A stretch of DNA of 6,126 bases, from positions 1-6,126 of the forward strand of contig CAZRTM010000172.1 in the NCBI GenBank assembly GCA_964602995.1, in the 5' to 3' direction. The position numbers were made by a program, and so were the translations under genes. Under the pieces are notes generated by a model. The model did not search any database. It was not told where the DNA came from and saw nothing but the letters and a program-made list of their open reading frames with translations. Below, piece by piece: positions 6,073 through 6,126 of this stretch (positions within the stretch are counted from its first letter, which is position 1; each line of letters begins with the position of its first letter). Source of the stretch: JAAYYY01 sp964602995 (GTDB taxonomy: Bacteria > Chloroflexota > Anaerolineae > Promineifilales > Promineifilaceae).

Positions 6073-6126
6073 GCTGTGGCCGGTCTCCTCATTGTTGCTG
6101 TGGCCGGTCTCCTCATTGTTGCTGTG
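6073..6126. repeat. 24-bp tandem repeat running off the right edge
   Basis: A 24-base unit beginning GCTGTGGCCGG and ending CTCATTGTT occupies 6073-6096 and 6097-6120 with no mismatch, and a third copy starts at 6121 where the window ends. The period is a multiple of three and five of the six frames stay open through it. In one + frame it encodes AVAGLLIV repeats after ATG 6067; on the - strand one frame encodes NNEETGHS repeats. Whether it is coding or an intergenic minisatellite cannot be settled here. Confidence 0.85.

Noticed and set aside
5941..6126. - strand frame open from the right edge to TAA at 5941-5943, as the end of an upstream gene
   Set aside because: It contains the best promoter in the window, has no protein-like composition outside the repeat, and codon choice is unlike the neighbouring genes. 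Kept only as an alternative in the tandem repeat finding.

Overview
The window holds four complete genes and the regulatory DNA between them. One gene is on the + strand: an uncharacterised polytopic membrane protein (118-1239). Three are on the - strand. From the right these are a long-chain acyl-CoA ligase (4204-5910), a two-AAA-domain Clp/Hsp100-type ATPase (1796-4033) and a small DinB-fold protein (1309-1803). The genes look bacterial: there are strong Shine-Dalgarno sequences, rho-independent terminators and a sigma70-type promoter. The organism is probably a member of the Chloroflexota (Anaerolineae-like). That rests on the overall flavour of the proteins and on short intergenic repeats of a kind I associate with that phylum: a CATCCTGAGCG...CGAAGGATCT element at the left edge and GAGATTN heptads after the first gene. 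It is an inference and not a firm assignment.

Layout. Bases 1-117 carry a dispersed-type repeat, a small palindrome and the leader of the membrane protein gene. That gene ends at a strong terminator (1266-1292) lying between two convergent transcription units. On the opposite strand the Clp ATPase and DinB-like genes form a two-gene unit: their coding regions overlap by 8 bases and the DinB-like gene starts at GTG behind a strong ribosome binding site inside the end of the Clp gene. A perfect 12-bp-stem terminator (4130-4163) separates this unit from the acyl-CoA ligase gene upstream. The longest reading frame for the Clp gene runs back through that terminator, so its true start is placed at 4033. 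The ligase gene has its own good promoter (6002-6031). The right edge is a 24-bp tandem repeat that runs off the window.

Functionally the ligase activates fatty acids to acyl-CoA and the Clp-type ATPase should remodel or unfold proteins. The role of the DinB-like protein and of the membrane protein is unknown. The most unusual item is the Clp ATPase: its first AAA+ domain has lost nearly every catalytic motif while its second is intact, and it lacks both the ClpB middle domain and a recognisable ClpP-docking tripeptide. I see no mobile element, CRISPR array, tRNA or rRNA, and no multi-gene system that I can call new with confidence.
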